Below are positions 1 to 8,370 of a DNA stretch of 54,469 nt, piece by piece. The notes under the pieces are model-generated. The model ran no database searches, was not told the origin of the DNA, and worked only from the letters and a program-made list of their open reading frames with translations. The stretch comes from Gammaproteobacteria bacterium (GTDB lineage: Bacteria; Pseudomonadota; Gammaproteobacteria; SZUA-229), in assembly GCA_022340645.1 (NCBI GenBank), contig JAJDNP010000008.1, positions 1 to 54,469 of the forward strand, written 5' to 3'. Every line of letters starts with the position of its first letter. Positions within the stretch are counted from its first letter, which is position 1. The position numbers and the translations under genes were made by a program.

Positions 1-94
1 TACCCGCGTCGCTGTTGCTGCAGGACGGTAATGTCAGCAATCCACAAGCTATGAGTGTGGCGGGTGTCAGTGTAGTCAGTAGTTTTTTAAACAT
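1..94 (-). CDS. N-terminus of a predicted lipoprotein (partial, runs off the window)
   Basis: Read on the minus strand from the ATG at 92-94, the first 31 codons encode MFKKLL followed by a hydrophobic stretch and a lipobox-like LTLPSC before a Ser/Asn/Asp-rich start of the mature chain. This is a typical lipoprotein signal peptide with the acylated Cys near residue 26. In-frame ATGs just upstream (around 106-109) are possible alternative starts; no strong ribosome-binding site decides between them. It is encoded downstream of, and in the same direction as, the multiheme cytochrome gene, but a terminator lies between them, so it probably has its own promoter. The function cannot be read from this fragment. 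Confidence 0.6.
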   Translation of the reverse strand, partial: MFKKLLTTLTPATLIACGLLTLPSCSNSDAG

Positions 95-204
95 CGAATT
101 TCCCATCATCTAAAAGTATTTGAAGTAACGACTGTCGCTAGTCGGATTCGTTCCGTGGAAACATCGGTTCCACAATAATATCGATTAACAAGTATAGCTG
201 ACAT

Positions 205-235
205 AAAAAAAGGAGGGAAAGTCGCCTTCCCCTCC
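205..235 (-). terminator. Rho-independent terminator after the dockerin cytochrome
   Basis: On the minus strand a GGAGGG.../...CCCTCC stem (arms at 230-235 and 212-217, with further pairing inside) is followed directly by seven Ts (205-211). It lies about 55 bases past the cytochrome stop codon. Confidence 0.85.
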
Positions 236-250
236 ATTATGTTCAGCTTA

Positions 251-271
251 CCGCGGGCATCCTGCCCGCGG
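251..271. other. Perfect 9-bp GC-rich hairpin
   Basis: CCGCGGGCA - TCC - TGCCCGCGG is a perfect inverted repeat with a 3-base loop, 20 bases downstream of the cytochrome stop codon and 15 bases before the T-run terminator. It has no T-run of its own. It could stabilise the 3' end of the long cytochrome mRNA. Confidence 0.7.
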
Positions 272-290
272 TAATCAGCAGGGACTGCTG

Positions 291-3200
291 TTACCAGCCA
301 CAGGTGGTGCCCGTCTGGGCCGTGGCTGCCGTCTCCCAGGCTGCCTCGGTAGCACGACCATTGACCAGGTGCTCCTTAAATGCAGTACTGCAGGTGACGG
401 AGGTGGGCCAAGCACCTGAGTCTGTAGGGTCAGAGTGACAGCCTGAGCAGACACCGTCAGAGCCATCCGTCGTACCATAGGGTGCACCATTTACCAGCGT
501 CTCGGCATTGTCCATCATCAGTCGCGATGTATAGCCGTTATCAGCATGTTGCAGGAACGCTGCCGTATGGCTGGCAACCTTCGGCCAGTCGGCCGGCACG
601 CTGTTCGGGTTCTTCGGTCCGAAGACACCGTTTGGACCGTGACAGTTCTGGCACGTGGTATTGAGCACGTTTGCCTCGGCCGTGTAGGTGTGCGCCCAGC
701 TCACCGCTGAGTCATAGTCGGTGATGCCGTAGACATTACCCGCACTGGTGTTCAGGAAGGTCGGAATCTGCCCACCGCCGACGTCGTGACAGGTACCGCA
801 TTTCAGCGGTCCGTGCGTACCGTCGTGGTTCAGCGCTGCTGCCTGTGCGTAGCTCGTGGTGTCGATATTCGGCGTTACCGGATACAGACCGTGGATCGAC
901 TCGTGGCAACCCTGGCAGGTGATGTCCTGGTGGCCTTTTGAGTAGCGCATCAGGCTCGCCTTGCGCGGGTAGTTGAACGGCGGGAATGCATTGATATTAC
1001 CGCTTTGTTCAGTATACGGCGCCGCGTGGCAATCCGCGCAGTGCGGTTCACCGGCAGCCAGCCAGTGGTCACGACCGTCGGTCGCTGCCGAGAACGGCAC
1101 CGGTACCGCACAGTTGTCGCCAGCTGACAGGGTGCAGCTACCGCTACTCGCAGTATCCAGCGCAGCCTGAGCAGACGCGACACAGTCCGGCGTGGTGCAG
1201 AAGGCGCCGCCAAACGGACCCGAATCCGGCACGCTGTTGCCTGCCAGGGCTACGTTGAAGTCACCATCAACATCGGTCGAGCCGCAGATCTGGAACCGTG
1301 CACCGCCATTGACCGGACCGCAATCCACGTCAACCGCCGGTGTGCCATTCACACAGACTGCACCGGCCGGAGGTCCGATTACGACCTCGACCGTCGCAAC
1401 ATTGGCGTCGTGATCAGCGGTTACGCCACCTGCAATCAGGCCAACCGCTTTTGAGACGTAGTCGCACAGGCCCGGGTCCTCAGCCCAGATCGCGGTGGTG
1501 TCGTCCGTCGCATTGGTGTCCTTCGGATCCAGCCACGATTCCGCCTGAGCTGTCGTGGCACCGATCGCAGCTGCAACTGCCGCCAGGTTAGGCTGACCAC
1601 GGACATCAACTGCATCCGTCACACCATCGGCCTGCTTACCCGGTACGCCATTTACCAGGTCAGTCATGTTCTCAGCTTTCCAGATTTCCTGGCTCAGCTG
1701 GCTGTGGCAGTTGGTGCACCAGATGCCGGTGTTCTCGGTCGGGGTGTTCGATACGTTGGTCGCCAGCCACTGGCCAACTGCGTTCAAGTGCTCAGGTGTC
1801 TCGGCGCCGTCGCTGTCCTTGCCCGGGTTGGAGTGCACATCACGTCCGACGAAACAGCCGCCGTTCGCGCCACGGTTGTCGCCGAGGGCGTACAGGTTGG
1901 TACCCGCCAGTGTGATCGGATAGCCATCCATGCTGCCGTCGGAACGGTGCGCAGGGTGACAACCCTGGCAGCTGCCGTCACGGCCCAGCGAGTCTGTAAA
2001 GGCGATCGGGCCGCCCGTGCTGAGTCCAGCATGGTTGTTATGCACCGCCTCGGTGATCGGCGGAATCAGCGTGCCAGTGGTACACGGTTCAGTACCCAGT
2101 TCGTTGCCAGCACCGCAATTGGCTGACTTGACCACCGCGATTACATTATCTGCATGGCAGCGCTGGCAGGTCACGGAATCGTGTCCCAGACGTGTGAGCG
2201 TCGGGTTTGGACCACAGCTACTCGGGGGGCTCGCGTCAGAACCACAGTTCGGGTAGCTGGCCGCAAAGCTGGTGCCGTGCTGCGTATCATGGGCGACCAG
2301 AATGCTGATTGCCGCACTCTTCAGACGGGGATACCAGTCCGAGTCTCCAGACACGGTGTCGATGTTATATAACGAGCTCCAGAAGTTGTACTCCTGCTGC
2401 ACCAGCGCATACTGACCCGCATCGTTGTTCGGGCTGTTTGACACGGTCATCTGGACACCCGGGGTACCCAGATCTTCATCTGTGATGCCGGCATTCTCGT
2501 TGTCCGGGATGGTGACAAACTCACCGTCTGCCGGGTTCGAGTGACAACGCTCACAGTTCGGGATGTCGATCGGCGCAGTCCCGAAGCCAATGACCGGTTT
2601 GTTGCTGGTGTCCAGCGTGGCGGCGCCTGCGCCGTCCGCTGCACCCGAATCGTAGTCAAACAACTGCGCTTTCATCGCCACGAATGGGCGTACCGAGTCT
2701 TCGTCGACCAGCCCCGGATCGGAGAAGAAGTCGAGCGAGTCTTCGAATGGCGTCAACGGCAGGCCCAGGGCCTCCCAGATGCGCGGCGAGGTCAGCATGA
2801 TCGGCAGGTTTTCCAGCACTTTCATCTGCGTGAATACCACCGTGCCCTGGTCGCCGGAGAACGTCAGCACGTTGCCTCTGGACAACCCACCGCAGTTGTT
2901 CGCCACGGCTGGATTGTTCGGGTCGCCGCCCTGCGTTACCGGACCCAACGGGTGGAATGCCGGGCCGCAGTCCGGTGGATAAGCAACAGCCGGGAACGGC
3001 CCCGGCTGACCGGAAACGCCCAGGCGGATCTTGTCCGATTCCGCGCTCACATTCGCCGTGGGGTTGCTGCCTTCAAGATCGGCATATATATACAGGTGGT
3101 TCCACACCGCGTTCTGGTAGTTGTCGGTCGGGTCAGTGTAAACGCCGTTACCCTGCAGCACCCCCGTTGCACCGTCGGAGCTGCCGTATATCAGGTGGCC

Positions 3201-4049
3201 GGCGGCGAGGCCGGCGCCTGTCGTCACTGCAGCCGAATCAGCTGTCGTGTTCCACGAACCCAGGGTGTTGCCTTCGGCCGCACTAATCAGCGTGCTGAAC
3301 TGCAACTTGCCGTTGCCGTCGTTGCGCGGCTGCGCATCGTGCCAGTACTTCAACACGTATTTCTTGAAGTTGCCGCTGCCGTCCAGCGCCTTGTTACGCA
3401 CGACCGTTTCACGACCGAAAAAATCCGTTCCTTCATTCGGATCACCTTCAAGCAGTGCCGGGAAGCCGGCACCATCGGTGCCCTGGGGCTTGACCACCTG
3501 CGCCAGGATGGAGTTGTACACCGGCAGTACGCAGCAGTAGGCAAACTCGAAACCCGTGCAGTGCATGCCCAGTTCGTAGTTCATCATAATCTTGAAGTCG
3601 GTCTGCGGATTATCCAGACCGATATCGGGCGGCTGTGTACCACAAGCGGTTATATCATCGATGCAGGAAGGACCCGGCGGCTTTTGATACAGGGATTTAA
3701 AGATTGCCAGGTCAACGGCGTTGACATTACCCTTGCTATTAAGATTCGTATCGGGATTCATCGAGTGCCAGGTGGCCTTGAAGAATGCCAGGTCAACAGA
3801 ATTGACGAAGCCCGACTGGTCAAAATCGGCATCACAGATATTACCGTAACCGTCGCCGTTGGTATCCTCCTGAAGAGGATTGGCGACATCGATGCAGTTG
3901 TCCAGATAGTCGATGATGCCGTCGCCGTCGGTGTCAACCGCTGCCTGCGCTGGCGGACACGCCATGAACATCATCGCAATAGCTGCCAGCGTGTATCTTG
4001 CAACACCCGGCAGGCTACTGCAGTTGTGATTAAATATTTTTGAAAACAT
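291..4049 (-). CDS. Secreted nonaheme cytochrome c with thrombospondin-3 and dockerin modules
   Basis: 1252 residues. A Sec signal peptide (about 1-36, ending AQA) leads into a calcium-binding thrombospondin type-3 stretch (DTDGDGIIDYLDNC and DTNGDGYGNICD). Two dockerin-type F-hand repeats follow (about residues 75-120): DADFDQSG.VNSVDLAFFK and DTNLNSKG.VNAVDLAIFK. The rest is a large chain with nine CxxCH haem-binding motifs at roughly residues 498, 630, 695, 779, 1005, 1046, 1085, 1134 and 1202, indicating nine covalently bound c-type haems. It should be exported and matured in the periplasm; the dockerin suggests docking on a cohesin partner at the surface. The start is supported by GGGAGGGG 6 bases upstream. 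The cohesin-like PEP-CTERM gene is 213 bp upstream in the same direction. Catalytic role unknown: electron conduit or a haem enzyme are both possible. Confidence 0.9.
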   Translation of the reverse strand: MFSKIFNHNCSSLPGVARYTLAAIAMMFMACPPAQAAVDTDGDGIIDYLDNCIDVANPLQEDTNGDGYGNICDADFDQSGFVNSVDLAFFKATWHSMNPDTNLNSKGNVNAVDLAIFKSLYQKPPGPSCIDDITACGTQPPDIGLDNPQTDFKIMMNYELGMHCTGFEFAYCCVLPVYNSILAQVVKPQGTDGAGFPALLEGDPNEGTDFFGRETVVRNKALDGSGNFKKYVLKYWHDAQPRNDGNGKLQFSTLISAAEGNTLGSWNTTADSAAVTTGAGLAAGHLIYGSSDGATGVLQGNGVYTDPTDNYQNAVWNHLYIYADLEGSNPTANVSAESDKIRLGVSGQPGPFPAVAYPPDCGPAFHPLGPVTQGGDPNNPAVANNCGGLSRGNVLTFSGDQGTVVFTQMKVLENLPIMLTSPRIWEALGLPLTPFEDSLDFFSDPGLVDEDSVRPFVAMKAQLFDYDSGAADGAGAATLDTSNKPVIGFGTAPIDIPNCERCHSNPADGEFVTIPDNENAGITDEDLGTPGVQMTVSNSPNNDAGQYALVQQEYNFWSSLYNIDTVSGDSDWYPRLKSAAISILVAHDTQHGTSFAASYPNCGSDASPPSSCGPNPTLTRLGHDSVTCQRCHADNVIAVVKSANCGAGNELGTEPCTTGTLIPPITEAVHNNHAGLSTGGPIAFTDSLGRDGSCQGCHPAHRSDGSMDGYPITLAGTNLYALGDNRGANGGCFVGRDVHSNPGKDSDGAETPEHLNAVGQWLATNVSNTPTENTGIWCTNCHSQLSQEIWKAENMTDLVNGVPGKQADGVTDAVDVRGQPNLAAVAAAIGATTAQAESWLDPKDTNATDDTTAIWAEDPGLCDYVSKAVGLIAGGVTADHDANVATVEVVIGPPAGAVCVNGTPAVDVDCGPVNGGARFQICGSTDVDGDFNVALAGNSVPDSGPFGGAFCTTPDCVASAQAALDTASSGSCTLSAGDNCAVPVPFSAATDGRDHWLAAGEPHCADCHAAPYTEQSGNINAFPPFNYPRKASLMRYSKGHQDITCQGCHESIHGLYPVTPNIDTTSYAQAAALNHDGTHGPLKCGTCHDVGGGQIPTFLNTSAGNVYGITDYDSAVSWAHTYTAEANVLNTTCQNCHGPNGVFGPKNPNSVPADWPKVASHTAAFLQHADNGYTSRLMMDNAETLVNGAPYGTTDGSDGVCSGCHSDPTDSGAWPTSVTCSTAFKEHLVNGRATEAAWETAATAQTGTTCGW

Positions 4050-4062
4050 TATCCCCTCCCGA

Positions 4063-4083
4063 AACGTCTACCTAGAAGACGTT
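4063..4083 (-). other. Leader hairpin upstream of the dockerin cytochrome
   Basis: AACGTCT - 7-base loop - AGACGTT forms a perfect 7-bp hairpin in the 5' untranslated leader, just upstream of the GGGAGGGG ribosome-binding site. A similar CTTAGGTATTCC...GGGGAGGA leader precedes the PEP-CTERM gene. It may influence translation initiation. Confidence 0.4.
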
Positions 4084-4262
4084 TACATTATTTAATTAAT
4101 ATCACTTTATTGTGTATCTGCTTTTTTTATCTTTATTGTTGTACATGCAAGACACACGCTTACTGCTCCAGAATGTCCTGATCTGCCATTTTATATCCGC
4201 ATTACCCGTGTAAAAAAATCCGTCATTTCTGCACAACTCAACGGGTTATCAATTGCCAGCAT

Positions 4263-4886
4263 CTATACGCGACGACGGGCCACGCCCACCAGACCGAGAA
4301 GACCGCTGCCGAATAGCCAGAGGGCGGCAGGGACCGGGACCACTGTGGGATTGATAATTGCGCCTGATGTAAACTCCGGGGTGAATCCGAACGGAGGCGT
4401 ATCCTGACCCCATTCATCGTAAAAAACATCATATGCAAAGCTAATCGCTGAATTCGTGACACCCGAACCCAGGGTAAAATTCAACCGTGCAATCGCCTGA
4501 TCGCCACTGAGACCCAAGAAGCTGCCGACGTACAGGTTTGCCAGTGATCCAGCACCGATTGTGCCCGTGCCAGTGAAGCCATCACTGACAGGGTCCCAGT
4601 TGCCTGGAAATGCACCGCCGCCATTATCAGCAGAATCTGGAGTAGCCAGAAAAACCGAGTCCAGCGTCATATCGGCTGCATTCCATAGGACACTAAACCC
4701 GCCACCTGAGGTACCAGAAGGCAAACCGGTTGCCCCGATATCGATAGAGAACGATGCGCCATCCGCTACAACCAGTGAAGATGGTGACATTGAGATTGTC
4801 TGCGCACTGGCCGGTAAAACACCCGCCATCAGGCCGACAGCCATAAACACAGCTGCAATATGTCTGAAAATATTATTTATATGCAT
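4263..4886 (-). CDS. Cohesin-like PEP-CTERM surface protein
   Basis: 207 residues. A signal peptide (about 1-29, ...LPASA) is followed by a beta-rich domain of about 140 residues. It begins TISMSPSSLVVADGASFSIDI and later runs IARLNFTLGSG, which matches the strand pattern of cohesin domains (SPSS.xVxxGdtFxVdI ... G.a.LxFxa). The C-terminus is a textbook PEP-CTERM sorting signal: VPVPAALWLFGSGLLGL and then an Arg-rich end. Proteins with this tail are exported and processed by an exosortase. The ATG at 4884-4886 is chosen because GGGGAGGA lies just upstream and the signal peptide begins there; an upstream in-frame ATG would misplace it. A sigma-54 promoter lies about 50 bases upstream. Its neighbour carries a dockerin, so it is a natural candidate anchor. 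The cohesin assignment is by pattern only. Confidence 0.8.
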   Translation of the reverse strand: MHINNIFRHIAAVFMAVGLMAGVLPASAQTISMSPSSLVVADGASFSIDIGATGLPSGTSGGGFSVLWNAADMTLDSVFLATPDSADNGGGAFPGNWDPVSDGFTGTGTIGAGSLANLYVGSFLGLSGDQAIARLNFTLGSGVTNSAISFAYDVFYDEWGQDTPPFGFTPEFTSGAIINPTVVPVPAALWLFGSGLLGLVGVARRRV

Positions 4887-4932
4887 TTGATTATATCCTC
4901 CCCAAAAGGAATACCTAAGGTGTATGTCACAT

Positions 4933-4947
4933 AGCAAGTTCCATGCC
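4933..4947 (-). promoter_or_regulatory. Sigma-54 (-24/-12) promoter of the PEP-CTERM gene
   Basis: Minus-strand GGCATGGAACTTGCT has the invariant GG and GC dinucleotides separated by 10 bases and the TTGC of the -12 element. It lies about 50 bases upstream of the PEP-CTERM start codon. The same 15 bases recur at 8484-8498. Activity is inferred; PEP-CTERM genes in several proteobacteria are known to be RpoN-dependent. Confidence 0.7.
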
Positions 4948-5125
4948 GCTTTAAATAAAATTAATTAAAACAATAAGATGAAGCATATAAGTGACACCTA
5001 ATGAAGCACTTATGTAAAGAATCCCAACAATCATTGTCTTCCTGCAGCAGGCAAGACACAATCATGACCGGTCATTATTGCCTTGATTTATATAGGGATA
5101 ATTAAAATCTATGAAGATAGATATA

Positions 5126-5139
5126 TTGATTTTTATCAA
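5126..5139. promoter_or_regulatory. Perfect FNR/Anr-type box
   Basis: TTGATTTTTATCAA matches the FNR consensus TTGAT-N4-ATCAA at all ten defined positions. It lies inside copy 1 of the control-region repeat; copy 2 lacks it. Read leftwards it would place a class-II start near 5091 with a weak -10 (AATTAT), giving a second, oxygen-controlled promoter for the PEP-CTERM gene. No gene lies downstream to the right. Function is inferred. Confidence 0.5.
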
Positions 5140-5346
5140 GTTTCAGCATTTCCGGTATGCGTAAGGATATTCGACAGGCTTGAATTTTATGAATGCTGCG
5201 TGCAAAGAGTCACTGCTCACAAACCGGGCCTGCTCGTTACCGGGTGCACTCTGGCCCGGGTGACAGACGATCAGCGCAACGGATCATTTAACTACTATGG
5301 CCGTGTGCTCATGATTAACGTTATCGAACAGGCGCCGAAGTGGCTG

Positions 5347-6516
5347 TTAGCGAGTATCAGCAAGCTGCTCCATCAATGCCTCGAATGGCGACACCGACAC
5401 GGTCGCAACAAAGTCGTGCGCCGCCTGCCTCGATTGCCGGGAACACTGCAGGTAAACGTCTTCGTTAGACAGCAGTTTGTCCAGTGCCTGCGTCCAGGGC
5501 GCGATATCCTGTGGATGACTGATAAAACCATTCGCGCCGAATTCGCCAGGTACTACCGGCAGGACGTAATCGACGCCCAGTTTTGCTTCGGGCAGACCGC
5601 CGATATCGCTGGCAAGCACCGGGATGCCGCGGAGCATCGCCTCGGGCGCCACATAGCCGAAGGTTTCATGCCATAACGAGGGCACCAGCAGAATGCGTGT
5701 CTGAGCAAGAATGACCTCTATGTCATTATCCGCTTGCAGGATATGCACATTGGGCATCGCCCGCAGGCGGTCGAGCAGATCCCGGTCGGCGCCCCAGGTC
5801 GGCACCGCTGCGAATTCGACGTTCGGGAACGCACGTGCAAGCCCGATGAAAATACTCACACCCTTGAGTTCGCAGGGATTTATCATGGTTACGAATCCGC
5901 GATCGAAGCTGGACAGATCGGGAAACGGCCCTTTACCGTAAACCGGCAACCGCAGCAGATGCGCATCCAGATCGCCATGCTCGTGAATGTAGTCTTTCAT
6001 GAAGTGGCTGATCACGATGACCGCCCGCGCCGACCTGATCAGGTCGGCGTAGGCCGGATTTTTATCAACCGAGATCGGACCGAACGGCAGCTGGATGATC
6101 GTCTGTAGCATCAGTATCACGCGGGACGGTGACGCCGCCATTGCCGCTGGCAGCATGATTCGCCGCTTGTCATCCGTCACGAAAATCCAGTCCGGGTTAA
6201 TCTCACGCAGCCGGCGCTCCAGATAATCACGCTGCGCGTCAGTGTCGGCAAAGTTCAGGGCCTCAACCTGGACGCCAGCGTACTCATAGGAAAACACATT
6301 GGCTTCCGGCTGCTGAAAAATTATTCCTCGCGACCCCATCTCCGCAGCAAACTCCTGCACGGTGCGCGGCCCGTCGGAGGATCTGGTCAGAGCTCGCGGC
6401 AATACCAGGCATTCGTGGCCGCGTTGTACAAGGTCTTCGAGCAAACGACGATTTGCCTTCAAACCGCCGCCAAATGAGGGCAGGTAGATATCATCCTGGA
6501 TAAGTGCGATTTTCAT
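5347..6516 (-). CDS. Family 4 glycosyltransferase (GT-B fold)
   Basis: 389 residues when begun at the ATG at 6514-6516 (MKIALIQDDIYLPSFGGG), which has AGGGG upstream; an in-frame ATG at 6561 would add 15 residues unlike the family. The N-terminal glycine-rich GGGLKANRRLLEDL acceptor-binding loop and the C-terminal motif HETFGYVAPEAMLRGIPVLA...GGLPE (about residues 290-325) are the GT4 donor-binding signature with the E-x7-E arrangement. It would transfer a sugar from a nucleotide-activated donor onto a lipid, polysaccharide or protein acceptor at the cytoplasmic face of the membrane. Donor and acceptor are not readable. It lies 171 bp downstream of the rib pair on the same strand. A role in surface glycan production alongside the PEP-CTERM protein is possible but inferred. 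Confidence 0.85.
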   Translation of the reverse strand: MKIALIQDDIYLPSFGGGLKANRRLLEDLVQRGHECLVLPRALTRSSDGPRTVQEFAAEMGSRGIIFQQPEANVFSYEYAGVQVEALNFADTDAQRDYLERRLREINPDWIFVTDDKRRIMLPAAMAASPSRVILMLQTIIQLPFGPISVDKNPAYADLIRSARAVIVISHFMKDYIHEHGDLDAHLLRLPVYGKGPFPDLSSFDRGFVTMINPCELKGVSIFIGLARAFPNVEFAAVPTWGADRDLLDRLRAMPNVHILQADNDIEVILAQTRILLVPSLWHETFGYVAPEAMLRGIPVLASDIGGLPEAKLGVDYVLPVVPGEFGANGFISHPQDIAPWTQALDKLLSNEDVYLQCSRQSRQAAHDFVATVSVSPFEALMEQLADTR

Positions 6517-6687
6517 AAGCTCGGACCCCTTTACGCTGTCGCGTGCAAACTTATGTAGCACTTCAGCGGATGGATAAATCGATAATTCTGTATTTTACTG
6601 GAAATATTCAGACAGCCGGATACGTCAACTTCAATGCACATTGCGCAACTACCAGACTTACAACATAACTGTATTTAGCTACGGCAA

Positions 6688-7491
6688 TTACTTTGTCATT
6701 GCGACCGGGCGACCCCAGACCAGCATGTCATCTCCAAGACGCTCATATTCTACATGAGCCAGGCAGGGTATTGATGTAGGGCGTATACAATTCAGGTCTT
6801 CAACGGCATTGACACCGTTTCGGCCAAAGAATTTGGGCGCAATAGTGAGTACCAGCTGATCCCCCAGGCGCTCAGCCAGTACGCTGGAGATTACCTTTGC
6901 ACCGCCTTCGATCATCAGCGACTTCACGTCATGCTCACGCAACCAGCGAAACAGTTCGGAAAGCTTTATGCCGCCGCCACTCGCTGCAGAAATTCGTACG
7001 ACTCTGGCGCCCGCTTCGACCAGTTTCTTTTCCCGTTCCTTACTGGCGCTGGGCAATGCTGCGATAATAACCTGTTTACCGTTCTGATGGAGCAATTTGG
7101 CTTCTGTTGGTATTCTCAGGTGTGAATCGAGAATTATCGGTATCGGGCTGTCACCTTCGACGTGACGTACAGTCAAGCTGGGATTATCAATTAAAACAGT
7201 ATTAATACCAACCAGGATGGCATCATGCATAGCTCGCAGTTTATGCGTCATCACCAGAGACTGGTCACCGCTGATCGCTGTCGGTATGCCCTTACCCGCA
7301 GAGATACACCCATCGAGACTCTGTGCATATGACAATGTTATGGCCGGACGGTAAACTTCCCGGACCTGTCTCATGACTTCATCCAGGGTTATTCTGACAG
7401 CGCGCAGAATAACTGAATTGGTGACAGCTTCCTTTTTTGTCCTCTTTCTCAGGTAAAGATTTTCTGTTAGTAACAAGCTTGACTGCCTCAT
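6688..7491 (-). CDS. RibD-type pyrimidine reductase (reductase domain only)
   Basis: 267 residues with the RibD C-terminal (dihydrofolate-reductase-like) fold: TLSYAQSLDGCIS near residue 55, LVGINTVLIDNPSLTVR near 95-112, and MIEGGAKVISS near 195. These are the substrate and NADPH-binding motifs of 5-amino-6-ribosylaminouracil 5'-phosphate reductase. The deaminase half of bifunctional RibD is absent. It overlaps ribA by 4 bases (ATGA), so the two are translationally coupled. The N-terminal 45 residues are poorly matched to the family. It could serve riboflavin synthesis, or, with RibA, a specialised pterin/deazaflavin-like product. Confidence 0.85.
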   Translation of the reverse strand: MRQSSLLLTENLYLRKRTKKEAVTNSVILRAVRITLDEVMRQVREVYRPAITLSYAQSLDGCISAGKGIPTAISGDQSLVMTHKLRAMHDAILVGINTVLIDNPSLTVRHVEGDSPIPIILDSHLRIPTEAKLLHQNGKQVIIAALPSASKEREKKLVEAGARVVRISAASGGGIKLSELFRWLREHDVKSLMIEGGAKVISSVLAERLGDQLVLTIAPKFFGRNGVNAVEDLNCIRPTSIPCLAHVEYERLGDDMLVWGRPVAMTK

Positions 7492-8126
7492 GGAAGGTGG
7501 TTCATCTTTTCCATTTTAATCTTAATATAGTCCTTGTTATGGACATTGGGCTTGATATGGATGGGTATACGGCGCTTGATATTGATACCGTATTTCCGTA
7601 ATTCACCAATCTTCAGCGGGTTATTTGTAATGAGGTTGATGGACTTGATCCGGAAAGCTTCAAGTAATTGCACTGCGACCTCATAGGTGCGCTGATCCTC
7701 TTCAAAACCAAGTTCGGTATTGGCTGTAATCGTATCATGTCCGGCATCCTGCAAAGCATAGGCGCGGATCTTGTTGAAAAGACCTATTCCCCGCCCCTCC
7801 TGACGCAGGTAGATCACCAACCCGACTCCTTTCTTTTCAATGTGATCCAGAGCCCATGCGAGCTGCTCATTACAGTCGCATTTTAAAGAGCGAAACACTT
7901 CGCTTGTCATGCATTCCGAATGAACACGAACGTCGATATTTTCCGCATCCCGTATCTTTCCTTTGTAGATAATGACATGGTCCATGCCAGTTCCGTCCTT
8001 GAATACACGCATCTTGAACTCACCATGAGAGGTGGGCAGCCTTGCTGACTCCGATAATGTACTTATTACATCGCTGTTCCTGTAGATGTCAGCTGCTATT
8101 ATGTTTTTGCTAAGCATATGATTCAT
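7488..8126 (-). CDS. ribA: GTP cyclohydrolase II
   Basis: 212 residues, close to the 196 of the E. coli enzyme. The zinc-binding C-x10-C-x-C motif is seen as CMTSEVFRSLKCDC, followed by the catalytic YLRQEGRGIGLFNKI and TNNPLKIGEL near the C-terminus. It converts GTP to 2,5-diamino-6-ribosylamino-4-pyrimidinone phosphate, formate and pyrophosphate, the first step of riboflavin synthesis. No dihydroxybutanone-phosphate synthase domain is fused to it. The start MNHML is uncertain; a second ATG lies three codons in, and neither has a strong ribosome-binding site. No FMN-riboswitch core is recognisable upstream; instead there is a hairpin, a short ORF and a sigma-54 promoter. This suggests a paralogue outside the housekeeping rib operon. 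Confidence 0.92.
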   Translation of the reverse strand: MNHMLSKNIIAADIYRNSDVISTLSESARLPTSHGEFKMRVFKDGTGMDHVIIYKGKIRDAENIDVRVHSECMTSEVFRSLKCDCNEQLAWALDHIEKKGVGLVIYLRQEGRGIGLFNKIRAYALQDAGHDTITANTELGFEEDQRTYEVAVQLLEAFRIKSINLITNNPLKIGELRKYGINIKRRIPIHIKPNVHNKDYIKIKMEKMNHLP

Positions 8127-8174
8127 TGACCAAAAAGTTGATATGTAAAATACGTGAACCCTTTTTAAAGGCCC

Positions 8175-8199
8175 TTGTTATTACCCTGTGTAATAACAA
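8175..8199. other. Perfect 10-bp hairpin upstream of ribA
   Basis: TTGTTATTAC - 5-base loop - GTAATAACAA is a perfect inverted repeat 49 bases upstream of the ribA start. On the minus strand it precedes AGGGCCTTTAAAAAGG. Its position between the short ORF and ribA would suit a protein-binding operator or an attenuation/processing site. It lacks a T-run. Confidence 0.6.
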
Positions 8200-8244
8200 A
8201 TTTACACAGGTGGTTTTTCAGGCGGTCTCAGCGACTTTTATTCA

Positions 8245-8370
8245 TCAGCCTTTGCTGCACTCATCACTGTGCTGCTTTGTCACTGAACACTGCGTCCTGG
8301 CCTTTTCCGACAGTGCTTTTAACCTGTTCACTTCCTGTTGTGCAAACTGCACCAGCATGTCATGATACAT
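8245..8370 (-). CDS. Possible short leader protein, 41 residues
   Basis: The minus-strand ORF begins MYHDMLVQFAQQEV and ends with a Cys/Lys/Ser-rich tail (CSVTKQHSDECSKG). The composition looks protein-like and the helical N-terminal half is amphipathic, but no family is recognised. The ribosome-binding site is weak and an in-frame stop lies directly before the start. It is the only ORF between the second sigma-54 promoter and ribA. It may be a real small protein, or the remnant of a longer gene whose promoter survives. Confidence 0.35.
   Translation of the reverse strand: MYHDMLVQFAQQEVNRLKALSEKARTQCSVTKQHSDECSKG

Larger units (their letters stand above)
4933..5216 (-). repeat. Control-region repeat, copy 1 (upstream of PEP-CTERM gene)
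   Basis: This region aligns over its whole length, with substitutions and small indels, to 8484-8738. The two copies share the sigma-54 promoter, an identical 20-bp block (5012-5031 here, 8564-8583 there) at the same distance of 65-66 bp from the promoter, and blocks around CGACAG.CTTGAATTT.ATGAATGCTGCG at the far end. It fills most of the 460-bp gap between the PEP-CTERM gene and the glycosyltransferase gene; no coding region is seen in that gap. Confidence 0.75.

Noticed and set aside
2541-4043. 500-residue ORF opposite the multihaem cytochrome
   Set aside because: It is antisense to a clear gene with signal peptide and nine haem motifs; the translation is Arg/Val/His-rich without any domain.
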